A DNA stretch of 64,000 nucleotides from Acidaminobacter sp. (GCA_009881125.1 WXFH01000052.1:1-64000), one strand, 5' to 3'. Counted from the first letter of the stretch, positions 1 to 8,569 are shown. Program-made: numbers and translations. The notes: a model not told the origin generated them from the letters alone.

Positions 1-356
1 AGTTGCCTTAATTCTCCCTTTCTCAATACTTTATTATGGACAGTCTCGTCAGCAGAATCTGGACAATTAACACCGTCTATTGCTGGACAGACAAGCCCGT
101 CATTAACACCCAACCCTCCTCATTCCGCAGCCATTCCTGCAATATATTTATTTGCACACTATTTAATGAAGGAAACCTTTCGAAAACAGGTTCAAAATCT
201 ACAATTTTCAGTTCCTTGAATTTCAAAATGAATCTATAGACAATTTAAAATTTATTATTCCAAAAATAGGTGAGCTAGGCACGCATAATTATTCTAATTT
301 TCTGATAATATCAATATGATGGTGGGGGATTGGAGTAAAAACTCATTTACAAACGT
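1..356. other. Gene-free stretch, nothing assigned
   Basis: No convincing gene was found here. The open frames are short, lack a ribosome binding site and do not look like protein. The stretch is AT-rich and lies beyond the terminator of the sigma-54 activator gene. I looked for a -24/-12 promoter because that activator is next door. The closest string, around position 276, has GGCAC but no GC at the right spacing, so none is claimed. Confidence 0.5.
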
Positions 357-405
357 AAAAAAGCAAAACATTTTGCGCTACCGCCGCAAAATGTTTTGCT
401 TTTTT
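357..405 (-). terminator. Bidirectional intrinsic terminator
   Basis: A perfect 21-bp inverted repeat with a 7-nt loop; each arm ends in a run of A on one side and T on the other. It therefore works on either strand. It ends the minus-strand unit containing the sigma-54 activator and would also stop any rightward transcript. Confidence 0.85.
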
Positions 406-450
406 TCTTTTTGAAGCACGCCCGCCCAATATCCTGCGGACTCCTTCCAT

Positions 451-611
451 GCAGGTCTGACCCCGTCGGTTTATCTTTGCAGGTCCGACCCCCTCGGTCA
501 CACCCCACATAGGTCTGACCCCAACTGTTCACCCCTGCGGATCCGACCCCATCATTCAACCCAAGTAGGTCTGACCCCGCTGGTTCACCCATGCAGGTCT
601 GACCCCAACTG
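451..611 (-). repeat. Six-copy array of GGTCTGACCCC repeats
   Basis: Six copies of a roughly 20-bp unit with plus-strand core AGGTCTGACCCC begin near 453, 481, 511, 539, 567 and 595, so the period is 28-30 bp. Copies 2 and 4 carry substitutions (AGGTCCGACC, GGATCCGACC). The array lies just beyond the sigma-54 activator gene and supplies its last codons and stop. Because the period is not a multiple of three, the array itself is not a coding repeat. An open frame through it (347-592) reads across the terminator and is not taken as a gene. Confidence 0.9.
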
Positions 612-2006
612 CTTCAACTTATACTGCAAATTCTGCCTCGACAGACCCAGACTCTCAGCAGCCCTGGAAATATTGCCGCCGTTCAATTTCATAGCTCTTT
701 CAATTTCCTTTTCCTCTATGCCCCGAAGGAACGCAGCCAAGGTTTGCGAACCCCTCGGCGTCATTTCTTCCTTCGCACCAGCTGAGTAGGTCTGACCCCG
801 TAAGAGCTCCGCTACATGAGACGGAAGATGTTCCCGTCCAATCACATGCTCATCCGTCACCATATTCATGGCGGACTCGATAAAATTCTGAAGCTCGCGG
901 ACGTTGCCCGGCCAGTAATAGTCCTTGAACCACTGGGAGACCTCGCCCGAAAGCATCCAGACATCCTTATCAAGGGACTCATTATACTGGCGCACAAAAT
1001 GGTCCACCAGAAGCGGGATGTCATCCTGACGCTCACACAGCAGCGGAATCTTGATATAGATGACATTCAACCTATAAAACAGGTCCTTCCTGAAAGCCCC
1101 GGACTGCATGAGTTCAAAGGGATCCTCGTTCGTGGCCGCAATAATCCTGACGTTGATCTTGATATCCTGCTGGCCGCCGACGCGCCGGACATAACTCTCC
1201 TGCAGCACCCGCAGCAGTTTCGCCTGCAGCTCTTCACTCATGGAGTTGATCTCATCGAGGAACAGCGTCCCGCCATTGGCCTGCTCAAACAGCCCAGGCC
1301 GGTCAAGCGCTCCCGTAAAACTCCCCTTCACCGAGCCAAAGAGAATACTCTCGAGCAAAGTATCCGGAATTGCCGCGCAGTTTTGCGCAATAAAAGGCTT
1401 ATCCCATCGACTGCTGGCACTGTGAATACTCTGGGCAAAGAGCTCCTTGCCGGTACCGGTATCCCCGTGAATCAGAACGCTGGAAGTCGTCTCCGCAGCC
1501 CGCCGCGCGATCCGGATCGACTCCATAAAAGCCGGGCTCCGGCCAATCAAATGCTCAAAAGTATAATGAGTCCGCACCTGAAACTTGTATTTTTCAGGGT
1601 TGACCAGCTTTGCCTGAAGATCGAGAATCTTCTCGGACATATGCGTCACATCCGTGAAGTTTTTAGAAATCTCCACGGCGCCAACCAAGTCCTCACCTTC
1701 AAAAATTGGAAACGTCGTGTTCACCGTTGTAATCCGCTTTCCCTTCAGGTTCAGATAGCTCTGCATCTTCTGCCGCACCGGCTTTCGGTGGGTCATGGCC
1801 ATCAGCAGCGTGCTGTTTTCCTGAGTCCAGTTTGGAAAAACCTCGAGGAGGTGCCGCCCAATGACGGTCTCCGCAGACAGCCCCTCTATTTTTTCCATAG
1901 CCTCATTGTAAGCGACAGTGACGCCTTCCCGGTTGATGATGTGGATGCCCTCTTCAATTTCCTGCAAAATATTTTGCGTCGCATAAATTAACAATTTTTG
2001 GTCCAA
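585..2006 (-). CDS. PAS-domain sigma-54-dependent transcriptional activator (RocR-like)
   Basis: This is an enhancer-binding protein that would remodel sigma-54 RNA polymerase at a -24/-12 promoter. It has an N-terminal PAS sensor (about residues 10-120), an AAA+ domain with Walker A GDTGTGKE (181-188), the sigma-54 contact loop GSFTGA (228-233) and Walker B LFLDE (248-252), and a Fis-type helix-turn-helix (about 432-466). The start is TTG with GGGAGGAA upstream. Two stretches come from the dispersed repeat: an internal RGQTY (403-407) in the linker and the last residues GSDLHG, so the native C-terminus has been replaced. The layout matches RocR-type regulators of amino-acid catabolism, but the target promoter was not found and may be outside the window. 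Confidence 0.93.
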   Translation of the reverse strand: MDQKLLIYATQNILQEIEEGIHIINREGVTVAYNEAMEKIEGLSAETVIGRHLLEVFPNWTQENSTLLMAMTHRKPVRQKMQSYLNLKGKRITTVNTTFPIFEGEDLVGAVEISKNFTDVTHMSEKILDLQAKLVNPEKYKFQVRTHYTFEHLIGRSPAFMESIRIARRAAETTSSVLIHGDTGTGKELFAQSIHSASSRWDKPFIAQNCAAIPDTLLESILFGSVKGSFTGALDRPGLFEQANGGTLFLDEINSMSEELQAKLLRVLQESYVRRVGGQQDIKINVRIIAATNEDPFELMQSGAFRKDLFYRLNVIYIKIPLLCERQDDIPLLVDHFVRQYNESLDKDVWMLSGEVSQWFKDYYWPGNVRELQNFIESAMNMVTDEHVIGREHLPSHVAELLRGQTYSAGAKEEMTPRGSQTLAAFLRGIEEKEIERAMKLNGGNISRAAESLGLSRQNLQYKLKQLGSDLHG

Positions 2007-2075
2007 GGGTATTCCTCCCGACCAGAGTATTTATTCATGTACAATCTCTAAGAAATTGAAGCTGAAAACAGCATT

Positions 2076-2133
2076 TGCCGATGGTCTCCCAAACCACCCC
2101 AAGATCAAAGGGGCGGCAGGAAAACCATCGGCA
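2076..2133. repeat. Inverted pair of TGCCGATGGT motifs forming a hairpin
   Basis: TGCCGATGGT and its exact reverse complement bracket 38 bp between glyA and the sigma-54 activator. Inside, CCACCCC and GGGGCGG can pair as a second, inner stem. On the transcribed strand this gives a long nested hairpin just after glyA, probably a terminator-like element. The motif recurs through the window. Confidence 0.75.
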
Positions 2134-2157
2134 GACTATTATTGTTTTTAAAATTTT

Positions 2158-3390
2158 CTAGGTGTAAATTCTAAACTTCTCGCAGAGTTCGTTGACGGCT
2201 GCGCCAATCGCTTCGTTGGACTGCTTGCCTTCGAGGGTATCCGCGATGAGTGTTGCAACCTGCTTCATTTCTTCAACGCCCATGCCGCGGGAAGTGACCG
2301 CTGCAGTACCAATGCGGATGCCGCTGGTGACAAACGGACTCTCTGTCTCAAATGGAACCGTATTTTTATTGACCGTAATGTGAACGTCGCCGAGCATCTT
2401 CTCAGCGGCTTTGCCTGTGAGACCTTTATTTCTGAGGTCGAGAAGCATCAGGTGATTGTCAGTGCCGCCGGAAACGAGCTTGAAGCCGCGCTCGATCAGA
2501 CCTTCAGCAAGGGCTTGGCAGTTTTCGACGATTTTCTTCTGGTAATCCTTGAACTCGTCAGTGAGGGCTTCCTTGAAGCTGACAGCCTTCGCAGCGATAA
2601 CGTGCATCAACGGACCGCCCTGGATGCCAGGGAAGATCGCTTTGTCGATGGCTTTCGCATACTCAGCTTTACAGAGGATCGCGCCGCCGCGAGGGCCGCG
2701 GAGGGTTTTATGTGTTGTGGTGGTGACGAAATCTGCGTAGTCGCAAGGGTTCTCGTGGAGACCTGCTGCAACGAGGCCGGCGATGTGCGCCATGTCGACC
2801 ATGAGGAGCGCGCCGACTTCATCGGCAATTTCCTTGAATTTTTTGAAATCGATCTTTCTAGGATAAGCGCTGGCGCCTGCGACGATCATCTTAGGCTTGT
2901 GCTCGATCGCTTTCGCGCGGACATCATCATAATCGATGGTTTCAGTCTCAGGGCTGACGCCGTAATCGACGAAGTTGAAGTAGACACCGGAAATGTTGAC
3001 CGGTGAACCGTGCGTCAAGTGGCCGCCGTGGGTGAGGTTCATGCCGAGGACGGTGTCACCAGGCTTCAGCATGGCGAAGTAGACGCCCAGGTTGGCGTTG
3101 GCGCCAGAGTGCGGCTGAACGTTGGCGTGCTCAGCGTTGAAGAGCTGCTTCAAACGGTCGATGGCAAGGTTCTCCACGACGTCGACGAACTCGCAGCCAC
3201 CGTAGTAGCGCTTCGCAGGGTAGCCTTCTGCGTATTTGTTGGTAAAGGCGCTGCCCATAGCCTCCATAACAGCGGTGCTGACGTTGTTCTCTGACGCGAT
3301 CAGCTCAAGGCCTTTCTCCTGACGTTTGTTTTCGTTCTGCAGTGCCTCGTAAACTTCAATATCCACATCTTTTAAGTGCGTATTGAGCAT
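2158..3390 (-). CDS. glyA: Serine hydroxymethyltransferase
   Basis: PLP-dependent enzyme interconverting serine and glycine while charging tetrahydrofolate to 5,10-methylene-THF; cytosolic. The 410-residue length is normal. Visible family signatures are LIASENNVS near residue 30, the HGGHLTHG segment (121-128), the MVDMAHIAG segment near 200, and the PLP lysine in [10 protein letters not shown] (Lys228). The ATG is preceded by a good AGGAGG. The start lies inside the end of the RseC-like gene (19-bp overlap), so the two are probably translationally linked and transcribed together with aspS. In amino-acid fermenters this enzyme feeds glycine and one-carbon metabolism. Confidence 0.98.
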   Translation of the reverse strand: MLNTHLKDVDIEVYEALQNENKRQEKGLELIASENNVSTAVMEAMGSAFTNKYAEGYPAKRYYGGCEFVDVVENLAIDRLKQLFNAEHANVQPHSGANANLGVYFAMLKPGDTVLGMNLTHGGHLTHGSPVNISGVYFNFVDYGVSPETETIDYDDVRAKAIEHKPKMIVAGASAYPRKIDFKKFKEIADEVGALLMVDMAHIAGLVAAGLHENPCDYADFVTTTTHKTLRGPRGGAILCKAEYAKAIDKAIFPGIQGGPLMHVIAAKAVSFKEALTDEFKDYQKKIVENCQALAEGLIERGFKLVSGGTDNHLMLLDLRNKGLTGKAAEKMLGDVHITVNKNTVPFETESPFVTSGIRIGTAAVTSRGMGVEEMKQVATLIADTLEGKQSNEAIGAAVNELCEKFRIYT

Positions 3391-3818
3391 GTGTCTTCAT
3401 CCTCCTCCAGAATTTTTGTGATTGTCATTTCATATTTTCCGCCTTCCCGCCTCGCTTTGTCATTCCTGCGAATTATGAGAAAGGTGAGAACCATCAAACT
3501 TATACCCGCTATTGCGCTCAACACCTCAACATTTTTCAGATGGCTGAGCGTCAGCTGTACAAGGCCAATCCCTGCGAACAATGCGATCAAAGGGATCACG
3601 TATACTATGAAGGCTGCTGTCAGCACTTTTTCGTCAGACAGCTCAATTTCCACTCGAGCGCCACTTTCCGCGCCGATGGGATTTTCCACCTCCACCGACA
3701 TTTCCATATTTTCCTCGCCCAACTGGCAAGCGCCGCAGTCCCCTCAGGCTGCGTGCCTGGTCAGCTGAACCACGGCCCTCTGCCCTAAGGCCTCCGTGAC
3801 AACACCATGTCTGATCAC
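3372..3818 (-). CDS. RseC/MucC-family membrane protein with in-frame TGA at a conserved Cys (putative selenoprotein)
   Basis: The family member in E. coli helps keep the SoxR Fe-S sensor reduced, and relatives sit near Rnf electron-transport genes. The readable part (from about residue 33) has the family phrase [19 protein letters not shown] and two membrane helices (about 66-88 and 99-116). Extending upstream in the same frame gives a well-formed N-terminus starting at GTG 3818, with AAAGGAG at proper spacing. It runs straight into the conserved cysteine cluster, but the first cysteine is TGA (3746-3744): RHAA-[TGA]-GDCGACQLG. That is a U-x-x-C-x-x-C pattern. The alternative start, TTG 3722, has no ribosome binding site and would delete the cluster. 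A short hairpin with a GCUU loop follows the TGA. A nonsense mutation or sequencing error remains possible. Confidence 0.7.
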
Positions 3819-3850
3819 TGATTTTTCGCTCCTTTAATGCTTAAGACCAA

Positions 3851-3933
3851 TGCAGGTCTCATTAGCGGGTCTGACCCCGTCTGTTCACCCAGAGTACAGC
3901 GGGTCTGACCCCGCCTGTTCACCCCGTCTGTTC
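3851..3933 (-). repeat. GGTCTGACCCC repeat cluster between aspS and the RseC-like gene
   Basis: Two full copies (3865-3886 and 3899-3920) with the tail CTGTTC, a half copy (3921-3933) and a degenerate TGCAGGTCTC at 3851. They fill most of the 134-bp gap between the aspS stop and the next ribosome binding site, and share orientation with nearly all other copies. Confidence 0.85.
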
Positions 3934-3952
3934 TGTCAATTCGACCGCGTCA

Positions 3953-5758
3953 TTATTTCTGTACTGCGGCCTCAGCCTCAGAAACCTCAGCACCCGCTGC
4001 CAGCTTCACCTGAACCGAAAGCTCGTCCAATTGATCCTCATCTACCCAAGATGGCGCGTCCGTCATCAGACAGCTCGCATTCTGAGTTTTAGGAAAAGCT
4101 ATAACTTCTCGAATATTTTCACTGCCGGTAATCAGCATGACCAGCCGATCCAATCCAAAGGCTATTCCTCCATGTGGAGGTGTACCGTATTTAAATGCTT
4201 CGAGCAGGAATCCAAATTTTTCTTGAGCCTTCTCGTCAGAGAATCCAAGCGCTCTAAACATACTCTTTTGGACTTCAGATTTGTGGATCCGGATACTTCC
4301 GCCGCCAATCTCAAAGCCGTTCAAGACAATATCATAGGCTTTCGCTCTTGCCGCACCCGGGTCTGACCCCAGCAGTTCAAGATCTTCATCCCTAGGAGAT
4401 GTAAACGGATGGTGTTTTGCGACAAAGCGGCCAGACTCTTCATCATACTCAAAGAGCGGGAAGTCTGTCACCCATAGGAAATTAAAGGTATCTTTCGGAA
4501 TAATATCAAGTTTTTTCGCTACCTCTTGTCTGAGACTGCCAAGGCTGTCAAAGACTACTTGAGGCTTGTCAGCTACAAAGACGAGAATGTCGCCGGTTTC
4601 ACCCTGCATTTTCTCAATAAGCGCTGTCATTTGTTCTTCAGTGAAGAACTTGGTGATTGGCGAATTCAGACCATCAGCGCTTAGACGAATCCAGGCCAAA
4701 CCCTTTGCACCATAGGTCTTGACGAACTCGCCAAGTTTATCGATTTCTTTTCTGCTGATATGATCCGATGCACCTTTGAGGTTAATCCCGCGGACATCAC
4801 CTTGGTTCGCGACCGCATCTGTAAAGACTTTGAACCCACATTCAGCTGCAATATCATTTAAGTGAACGAGCTCAAGCCCATATCTCGTGTCCGGCTTATC
4901 ACTGCCGTAACGTGTCATGGCCTCATCAAAGGTTAGTCGTGGGAAAGGCAATGCAGGTCTGACCCCCATGGTCTCTTCCATAACTTTCGCCAATAACCTT
5001 TCATTCACTTCCATGACATCCTCAGGCTCGACAAAAGACATCTCAATATCAATTTGCGTAAACTCAGGCTGACGATCCGCTCGTAAATCCTCATCCCTGA
5101 AACACTTCGTTATTTGATAATACTTGTCAAATCCTGACACCATTAAAATCTGTTTAAACAGCTGAGGCGATTGCGGTAAGGCATAAAACTTACCAGGATT
5201 AACTCGGCTTGGTACCAAATAGTCGCGAGCGCCTTCCGGGGTTGGCTTAGTCAACACAGGTGTTTCAAAATCTATAAAACCTTCCTGCTCGAGAAAATTC
5301 CGGACAATCTGGGTCACACGGCTTCTCAGTCTCAGTTTTTGCTGCATCTTTGGCTTTCTGAGATCCAGGTAGCGGTATTTTAACCTTAAACGTTCACCAG
5401 CATCGTCATCATCCTGAACGTGAATAGGCGGAATCTCGGATTCGTTAATAATAACGAGATTGTCTGCGAAAACTTCGATTCTTCCTGTTGGAATTGTATT
5501 ATTGATAGATTCTCTTAAGCGAACTGTGCCCTGAACTTCAATGACAAATTCACCACGAAGTGTTTCTGCCAGATCAAAAGCCTCCTGAGATACTGCAGTG
5601 TCAAATACGATCTGTGCAATCCCCTCACGGTCTCTTAAATCGACAAAGATAAGTCCGCCAAGATTTCGCTTCCTTTGTACCCAACCCTTCAGTACAACCG
5701 TCGAACCAATGTGTTCATCTCTCAGAACACCGCAATAATGTGTGCGTTTCACAGCCAT
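3953..5758 (-). CDS. aspS: Aspartyl-tRNA synthetase
   Basis: Class II synthetase charging tRNA-Asp (possibly also tRNA-Asn if a GatCAB route exists). At 601 residues it is the bacterial type: N-terminal OB fold reading the anticodon, then the catalytic core with FRDEDLRADRQPEFTQID (motif 2) and GLDRLVMLITG (motif 3), and the inserted GAD domain. Two repeat-like strings fall inside: GGGGTCAGACCTGC at 4952-4970 reads GVRPA, and GGGTCAGACCC near 4357-4370 reads GSDPG. In both places the residues fit what the family has there, so the gene is intact. Expression is controlled by the T-box leader upstream. Confidence 0.98.
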   Translation of the reverse strand: MAVKRTHYCGVLRDEHIGSTVVLKGWVQRKRNLGGLIFVDLRDREGIAQIVFDTAVSQEAFDLAETLRGEFVIEVQGTVRLRESINNTIPTGRIEVFADNLVIINESEIPPIHVQDDDDAGERLRLKYRYLDLRKPKMQQKLRLRSRVTQIVRNFLEQEGFIDFETPVLTKPTPEGARDYLVPSRVNPGKFYALPQSPQLFKQILMVSGFDKYYQITKCFRDEDLRADRQPEFTQIDIEMSFVEPEDVMEVNERLLAKVMEETMGVRPALPFPRLTFDEAMTRYGSDKPDTRYGLELVHLNDIAAECGFKVFTDAVANQGDVRGINLKGASDHISRKEIDKLGEFVKTYGAKGLAWIRLSADGLNSPITKFFTEEQMTALIEKMQGETGDILVFVADKPQVVFDSLGSLRQEVAKKLDIIPKDTFNFLWVTDFPLFEYDEESGRFVAKHHPFTSPRDEDLELLGSDPGAARAKAYDIVLNGFEIGGGSIRIHKSEVQKSMFRALGFSDEKAQEKFGFLLEAFKYGTPPHGGIAFGLDRLVMLITGSENIREVIAFPKTQNASCLMTDAPSWVDEDQLDELSVQVKLAAGAEVSEAEAAVQK

Positions 5759-5878
5759 TCCCTCCGTTTGATTGTATTTGACTAAGATTAGAGAAAAACA
5801 GCCACCTGAACCTTGAAGTTATTTTAGTATTTAAAAAACATTTTAAGTCATATTTCATTTTTCTTCAAGTGAAATTTT

Positions 5879-5900
5879 GCGGGTCTGACCCCGTCTGTTC
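5879..5900 (-). repeat. Single GGTCTGACCCC repeat in the aspS leader
   Basis: One full copy including the CTGTTC tail. It lies between the T-box terminator and aspS, so it is in the mRNA 5' region of every read-through transcript. The stretch from 5759 to 6003 otherwise shows no feature beyond A/T-rich sequence. Confidence 0.85.
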
Positions 5901-6003
5901 AAGGCGGCCAAAAACATTGTTACTTTCTTACAAAACCATCTCTCAAAGCAAAATTTGATTCCGGATCTAATTCCCCCTCGTGATCGCACCACCCAATACA
6001 AAT

Positions 6004-6212
6004 AAAAAAACCCGTCACTAAGCAATGCTTAGGGACGAGTCTGTATACCCGCGGTGCCACCCTAATTGGAATAAACCCTCTTATCGACACTCAAGACCTC
6101 ACAAAAACGGTTGTCCTTCACTGACGTCATGGATCACCAGGCTTTCACCCGCCCCCGGTTCGCTGTTGGATATAACGCAGTTACTCTTATCCGTAGTCTT
6201 GAATATTTAGTT
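6004..6212 (-). ncRNA. T-box riboswitch controlling aspS
   Basis: On the minus strand the T-box core AGGGTGGCACCGCGG (6063-6049) is unmistakable and pairs with the CCA end of uncharged tRNA. It is followed by the terminator stem CGTC...GACG and a T7 run (6037-6004). Stem I lies upstream, with the AGTA element and the GCGAACCGGGGGCGGGTG distal segment. The specifier is read as GAC (6115-6113, in GAAGGACAACC), which matches aspartate and the downstream gene; a GGA (Gly) reading one base earlier is possible. Uncharged tRNA-Asp should stabilise the antiterminator and raise aspS expression. Confidence 0.93.
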
Positions 6213-6218
6213 ATATCT

Positions 6219-6247
6219 ATTATAGAGAATCACCTAAGACGTGTCAA
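6219..6247 (-). promoter_or_regulatory. Consensus sigma-A promoter for the T-box/aspS transcript
   Basis: TTGACA (6247-6242), a 17-bp spacer and TATAAT (6224-6219) match the consensus perfectly. The -35 box lies inside the end of hemZ. The transcript would begin a few bases before stem I of the T-box. Confidence 0.9.
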
Positions 6248-7882
6248 CCACTCAATTTTTTGCTCAATTAAGGCATCAATCCGCCCAATATAATCCTCAA
6301 CACCTTTAGCATTTGCCAACCGCTCGACACTGCCGTCAAGATCCGACGCCAGCTTTGAGACCGACCCAGCACCAATCGCGACAATGGAATGCCGATCCCC
6401 CATCATCCTGATATTATACAGACATTTATGATCAGGCAGGGTCAGACCTACGTTCTCCAAATTCCCCACCATATTCTTCTGACGGTAAAGATAATAAGGC
6501 TCATACCCAGCCTCAGCAAATGTCCCCAGCGCAGTCTCATACATCTGATCAACCTCAAAGGCAGAAGCCGCAAGCCCCTGTTCATACGCCCCCCGATCCT
6601 CATTCAGCCTCGACGCCCGCTTGACCGCAAGCGTGTGCACCGTAATGTTCTCAGGCTTAAGTGACCGAATCACCTCCGCCGTATGCGCGACGTCCTCAAT
6701 CGTCTCTCCAGGCAGTCCCACGATCAGATCCGCGTTGATCACATCAAATCCAAACCCACGCGCCAGCTTAAACGCCTCAATAATTGCTGATGAATCGTGG
6801 TCCCGCCCGATCCGCCTCAACGTCGCATCCGTCATAGTCTGTGGATTGATGCACACCCGGCTGACCCCGTACCGCTTCATATCCCGCAGTTTCTTCTCCG
6901 TAATCGTATCCGGCCGCCCAGCCTCCACCGTATATTCCCGCAGCCCACCGGCTACAAAGCTCAATGGCTTTACCAGGTGCCTGTCCACCGCGTCGAGCAA
7001 GCTCTCAAATTCCGTCTCATTTAGGCTCGTAGGTGTCCCGCCTCCAATATAAACGCAGTCCACCACATACCCATGCTCTAAAAGAAATTTGCCGATGGTC
7101 ACAATTTCCCCCACCATCGCCTCCAAATACGCCGGTACCAAATGACCCTTTTGCTTCAGTGGATTGGAAGGAAAACTGCAATACAAGCACCTAGACACAC
7201 AGAATGGGATGCATAAATAAAGAGACATCCTTTCGTGATCCTGTTCTAAAATATCAACTTCATGACTGGCCACCTTCATAGCCAGTTGGATTTTCTCATC
7301 CGAAACCCTATAATGTTTTTTCAAGTAATCGCGAATATGAATCGTATCTTCAACCCCGGAATCAATTAAATCATGCACAATTTTAACAGGTCTGATCCCC
7401 GTTAAAATCCCCCACCCGGTTTTTGCCTCATACCTTTGCTTCATCAAGTCAAAGAACGCAAGCTTGACCATGTTTTTTATGGGATTCTTGCCAATAAAGT
7501 CGATTAGCTCAGAAAATTTCAAGCGAACTGCGGAATAATCCTCAGCACCCTCACCTTCCCCATCAAAACACGCCTCAATCCCATCCGCATCCCTCTTAAA
7601 ACAAACAAATATGCAGGTCTGACCCCGTCTGTCCTTCAAAACATCCATGCAGGTCTGACCCCGTCTGTCACCACCCCGTCTGTCACCATTGCAGGTCTGA
7701 CCCCGTCTGTTCGTCACTTCTTCATCCTCGCAGGTCTGACCCCGCCTGTCCATTTCTTCTTCAACCTCCGCCCCCCAAACAAAGAGACCTGCGAGCACGC
7801 GCAGGTCTTGTAGGCAGCTGTTACGATCAAAGTTTGTCTCAAACCCGTCAAAGCCCTCAAAATATACAGAAATCCGGATCAA
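6230..7882 (-). CDS. hemZ: HemZ-type radical SAM protein (coproporphyrinogen dehydrogenase-like) with repeat-derived insert
   Basis: Oxygen-independent coproporphyrinogen III oxidase relative. The radical SAM cluster ligands are Cys228, Cys232 and Cys235 (CVSRCLYC), preceded by the family phrase WGILTGIRPVK (158-168) and followed by GGGTPTS, EAGRPD and the C-terminal YYLYRQKN segment. At 550 residues it is about 50 longer than the Bacillus protein. The excess is residues 45-90, where four copies of the dispersed repeat are read as (D/N)RRGQTC, with spacings of 36, 42 and 39 bp that all keep frame. A further copy on the opposite strand (6439-6452) is in GLTLPD. TTG start, TTGA overlap with the gene before it. 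Confidence 0.93.
   Translation of the reverse strand: MIRISVYFEGFDGFETNFDRNSCLQDLRVLAGLFVWGAEVEEEMDRRGQTCEDEEVTNRRGQTCNGDRRGGDRRGQTCMDVLKDRRGQTCIFVCFKRDADGIEACFDGEGEGAEDYSAVRLKFSELIDFIGKNPIKNMVKLAFFDLMKQRYEAKTGWGILTGIRPVKIVHDLIDSGVEDTIHIRDYLKKHYRVSDEKIQLAMKVASHEVDILEQDHERMSLYLCIPFCVSRCLYCSFPSNPLKQKGHLVPAYLEAMVGEIVTIGKFLLEHGYVVDCVYIGGGTPTSLNETEFESLLDAVDRHLVKPLSFVAGGLREYTVEAGRPDTITEKKLRDMKRYGVSRVCINPQTMTDATLRRIGRDHDSSAIIEAFKLARGFGFDVINADLIVGLPGETIEDVAHTAEVIRSLKPENITVHTLAVKRASRLNEDRGAYEQGLAASAFEVDQMYETALGTFAEAGYEPYYLYRQKNMVGNLENVGLTLPDHKCLYNIRMMGDRHSIVAIGAGSVSKLASDLDGSVERLANAKGVEDYIGRIDALIEQKIEWLTRLR
7613..7749 (-). repeat. In-frame GGTCTGACCCC repeat array inside hemZ
   Basis: Full copies at 7613-7632, 7649-7668, 7691-7710 and 7730-7749, plus a half copy at 7674-7686. 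All have the same orientation. Start-to-start distances are multiples of three and no stop codon is introduced. The insert is in a variable linker ahead of the conserved core. Confidence 0.93.
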
Positions 7883-8511
7883 GTCCAGCGCCCCCTTAAA
7901 AATGGGTTGCCAAAACGCTCTTTGCTTATCGTACTCGCAGGCCCGTGACCAGGCAGTACCACCAGATCATCAGACCGCGTCAGCAATTTTTTTGCAATCG
8001 AGTCAATCAAAGTGTCATAATCGCCGCCAGTCAAATCCGTACGTCCAATTGACCCTGCAAATAGGGTATCCCCAGTGATCAAGAAATTCTCAACCACGAA
8101 GCACACGCCACCCTTGGAATGCCCCGGCGTATGAATCACCTCAACCTTCAGATCCCCCACCGTCAAAAAATCACCATCTTCAAAAGTAAAATCCGGCTCA
8201 ATCCCCACTGTCGGACCCGTCATCTGGCTCGACAGATTAATGGAAGCATTAGCCAGCATTTCAAGATCGCCCTTATGCACGCCAACCTTCAAAGGATAAT
8301 ATTGTTTAAGCTCAGGCACTCCCATTATGTGATCCCCGTGGGCATGGGTCAGCAAAATATAAACCGGTTCAATGCTATTCTCTTCCAAATAACGTGAAAT
8401 TTTATCGACGCTGCCGCCCGGATCAACAACAACTCCTTTTCCCGTCGTTTCTGACGAGATTATATAGCAATTGGCAGCATACACACCCGCTGGAATTCTC
8501 TCGATTTTCAC
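7879..8511 (-). CDS. MBL-fold metallo-hydrolase (glyoxalase II-like)
   Basis: A 210-residue single-domain metallo-beta-lactamase-fold hydrolase. The metal motif THAHGDH is at about residues 55-61, the later ligands fall in HTPGHSKGG and LPGHGPAS, and an Asp is in GDTLFAGSIGRTD. This is the compact hydroxyacylglutathione-hydrolase-like type found next to relA/dtd/hemZ in many Clostridia. The substrate is unknown; a small thioester is a reasonable guess. The start is GTG with GGGAG 9 nt upstream. The stop overlaps the hemZ start. Confidence 0.92.
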   Translation of the reverse strand: MKIERIPAGVYAANCYIISSETTGKGVVVDPGGSVDKISRYLEENSIEPVYILLTHAHGDHIMGVPELKQYYPLKVGVHKGDLEMLANASINLSSQMTGPTVGIEPDFTFEDGDFLTVGDLKVEVIHTPGHSKGGVCFVVENFLITGDTLFAGSIGRTDLTGGDYDTLIDSIAKKLLTRSDDLVVLPGHGPASTISKERFGNPFLRGRWT

Positions 8512-8547
8512 AACAAAACACTCCCTATCCGCTTAAAATCACATAAA

Positions 8548-8569
8548 ATAAGCGCCTAAAGGCGCTTAT
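8548..8569 (-). terminator. Intrinsic terminator after dtd
   Basis: A perfect 9-bp stem (ATAAGCGCC/GGCGCTTAT) with a 4-nt loop and TTTT on the minus strand. It separates relA-dtd from the MBL-hemZ pair. The remaining 150 bp up to dtd shows no other feature. Confidence 0.75.

Noticed and set aside
273..295. -24/-12 (sigma-54) promoter near the activator gene
   Set aside because: GGCAC is present but the GC at the -12 position is missing at the required spacing.
347..592. 81-codon frame with repeat-coded GSDLHG/GQTYVG segments
   Set aside because: It runs through the six-copy repeat array and the terminator hairpin; it is open only because the repeat lacks stops in the sense frames.
816..1991. 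391-codon open frame antisense to the sigma-54 activator
   Set aside because: It mirrors the codon bias of the real gene on the other strand, has no family resemblance and no ribosome binding site.
2380..3006. 208-codon frame antisense to glyA
   Set aside because: Shadow of glyA with no protein-like features of its own.
4357..4970. Repeat insertion disrupting aspS
   Set aside because: Both repeat-like strings encode residues (GSDPG, GVRPA) that fit family positions, and no length excess is seen.
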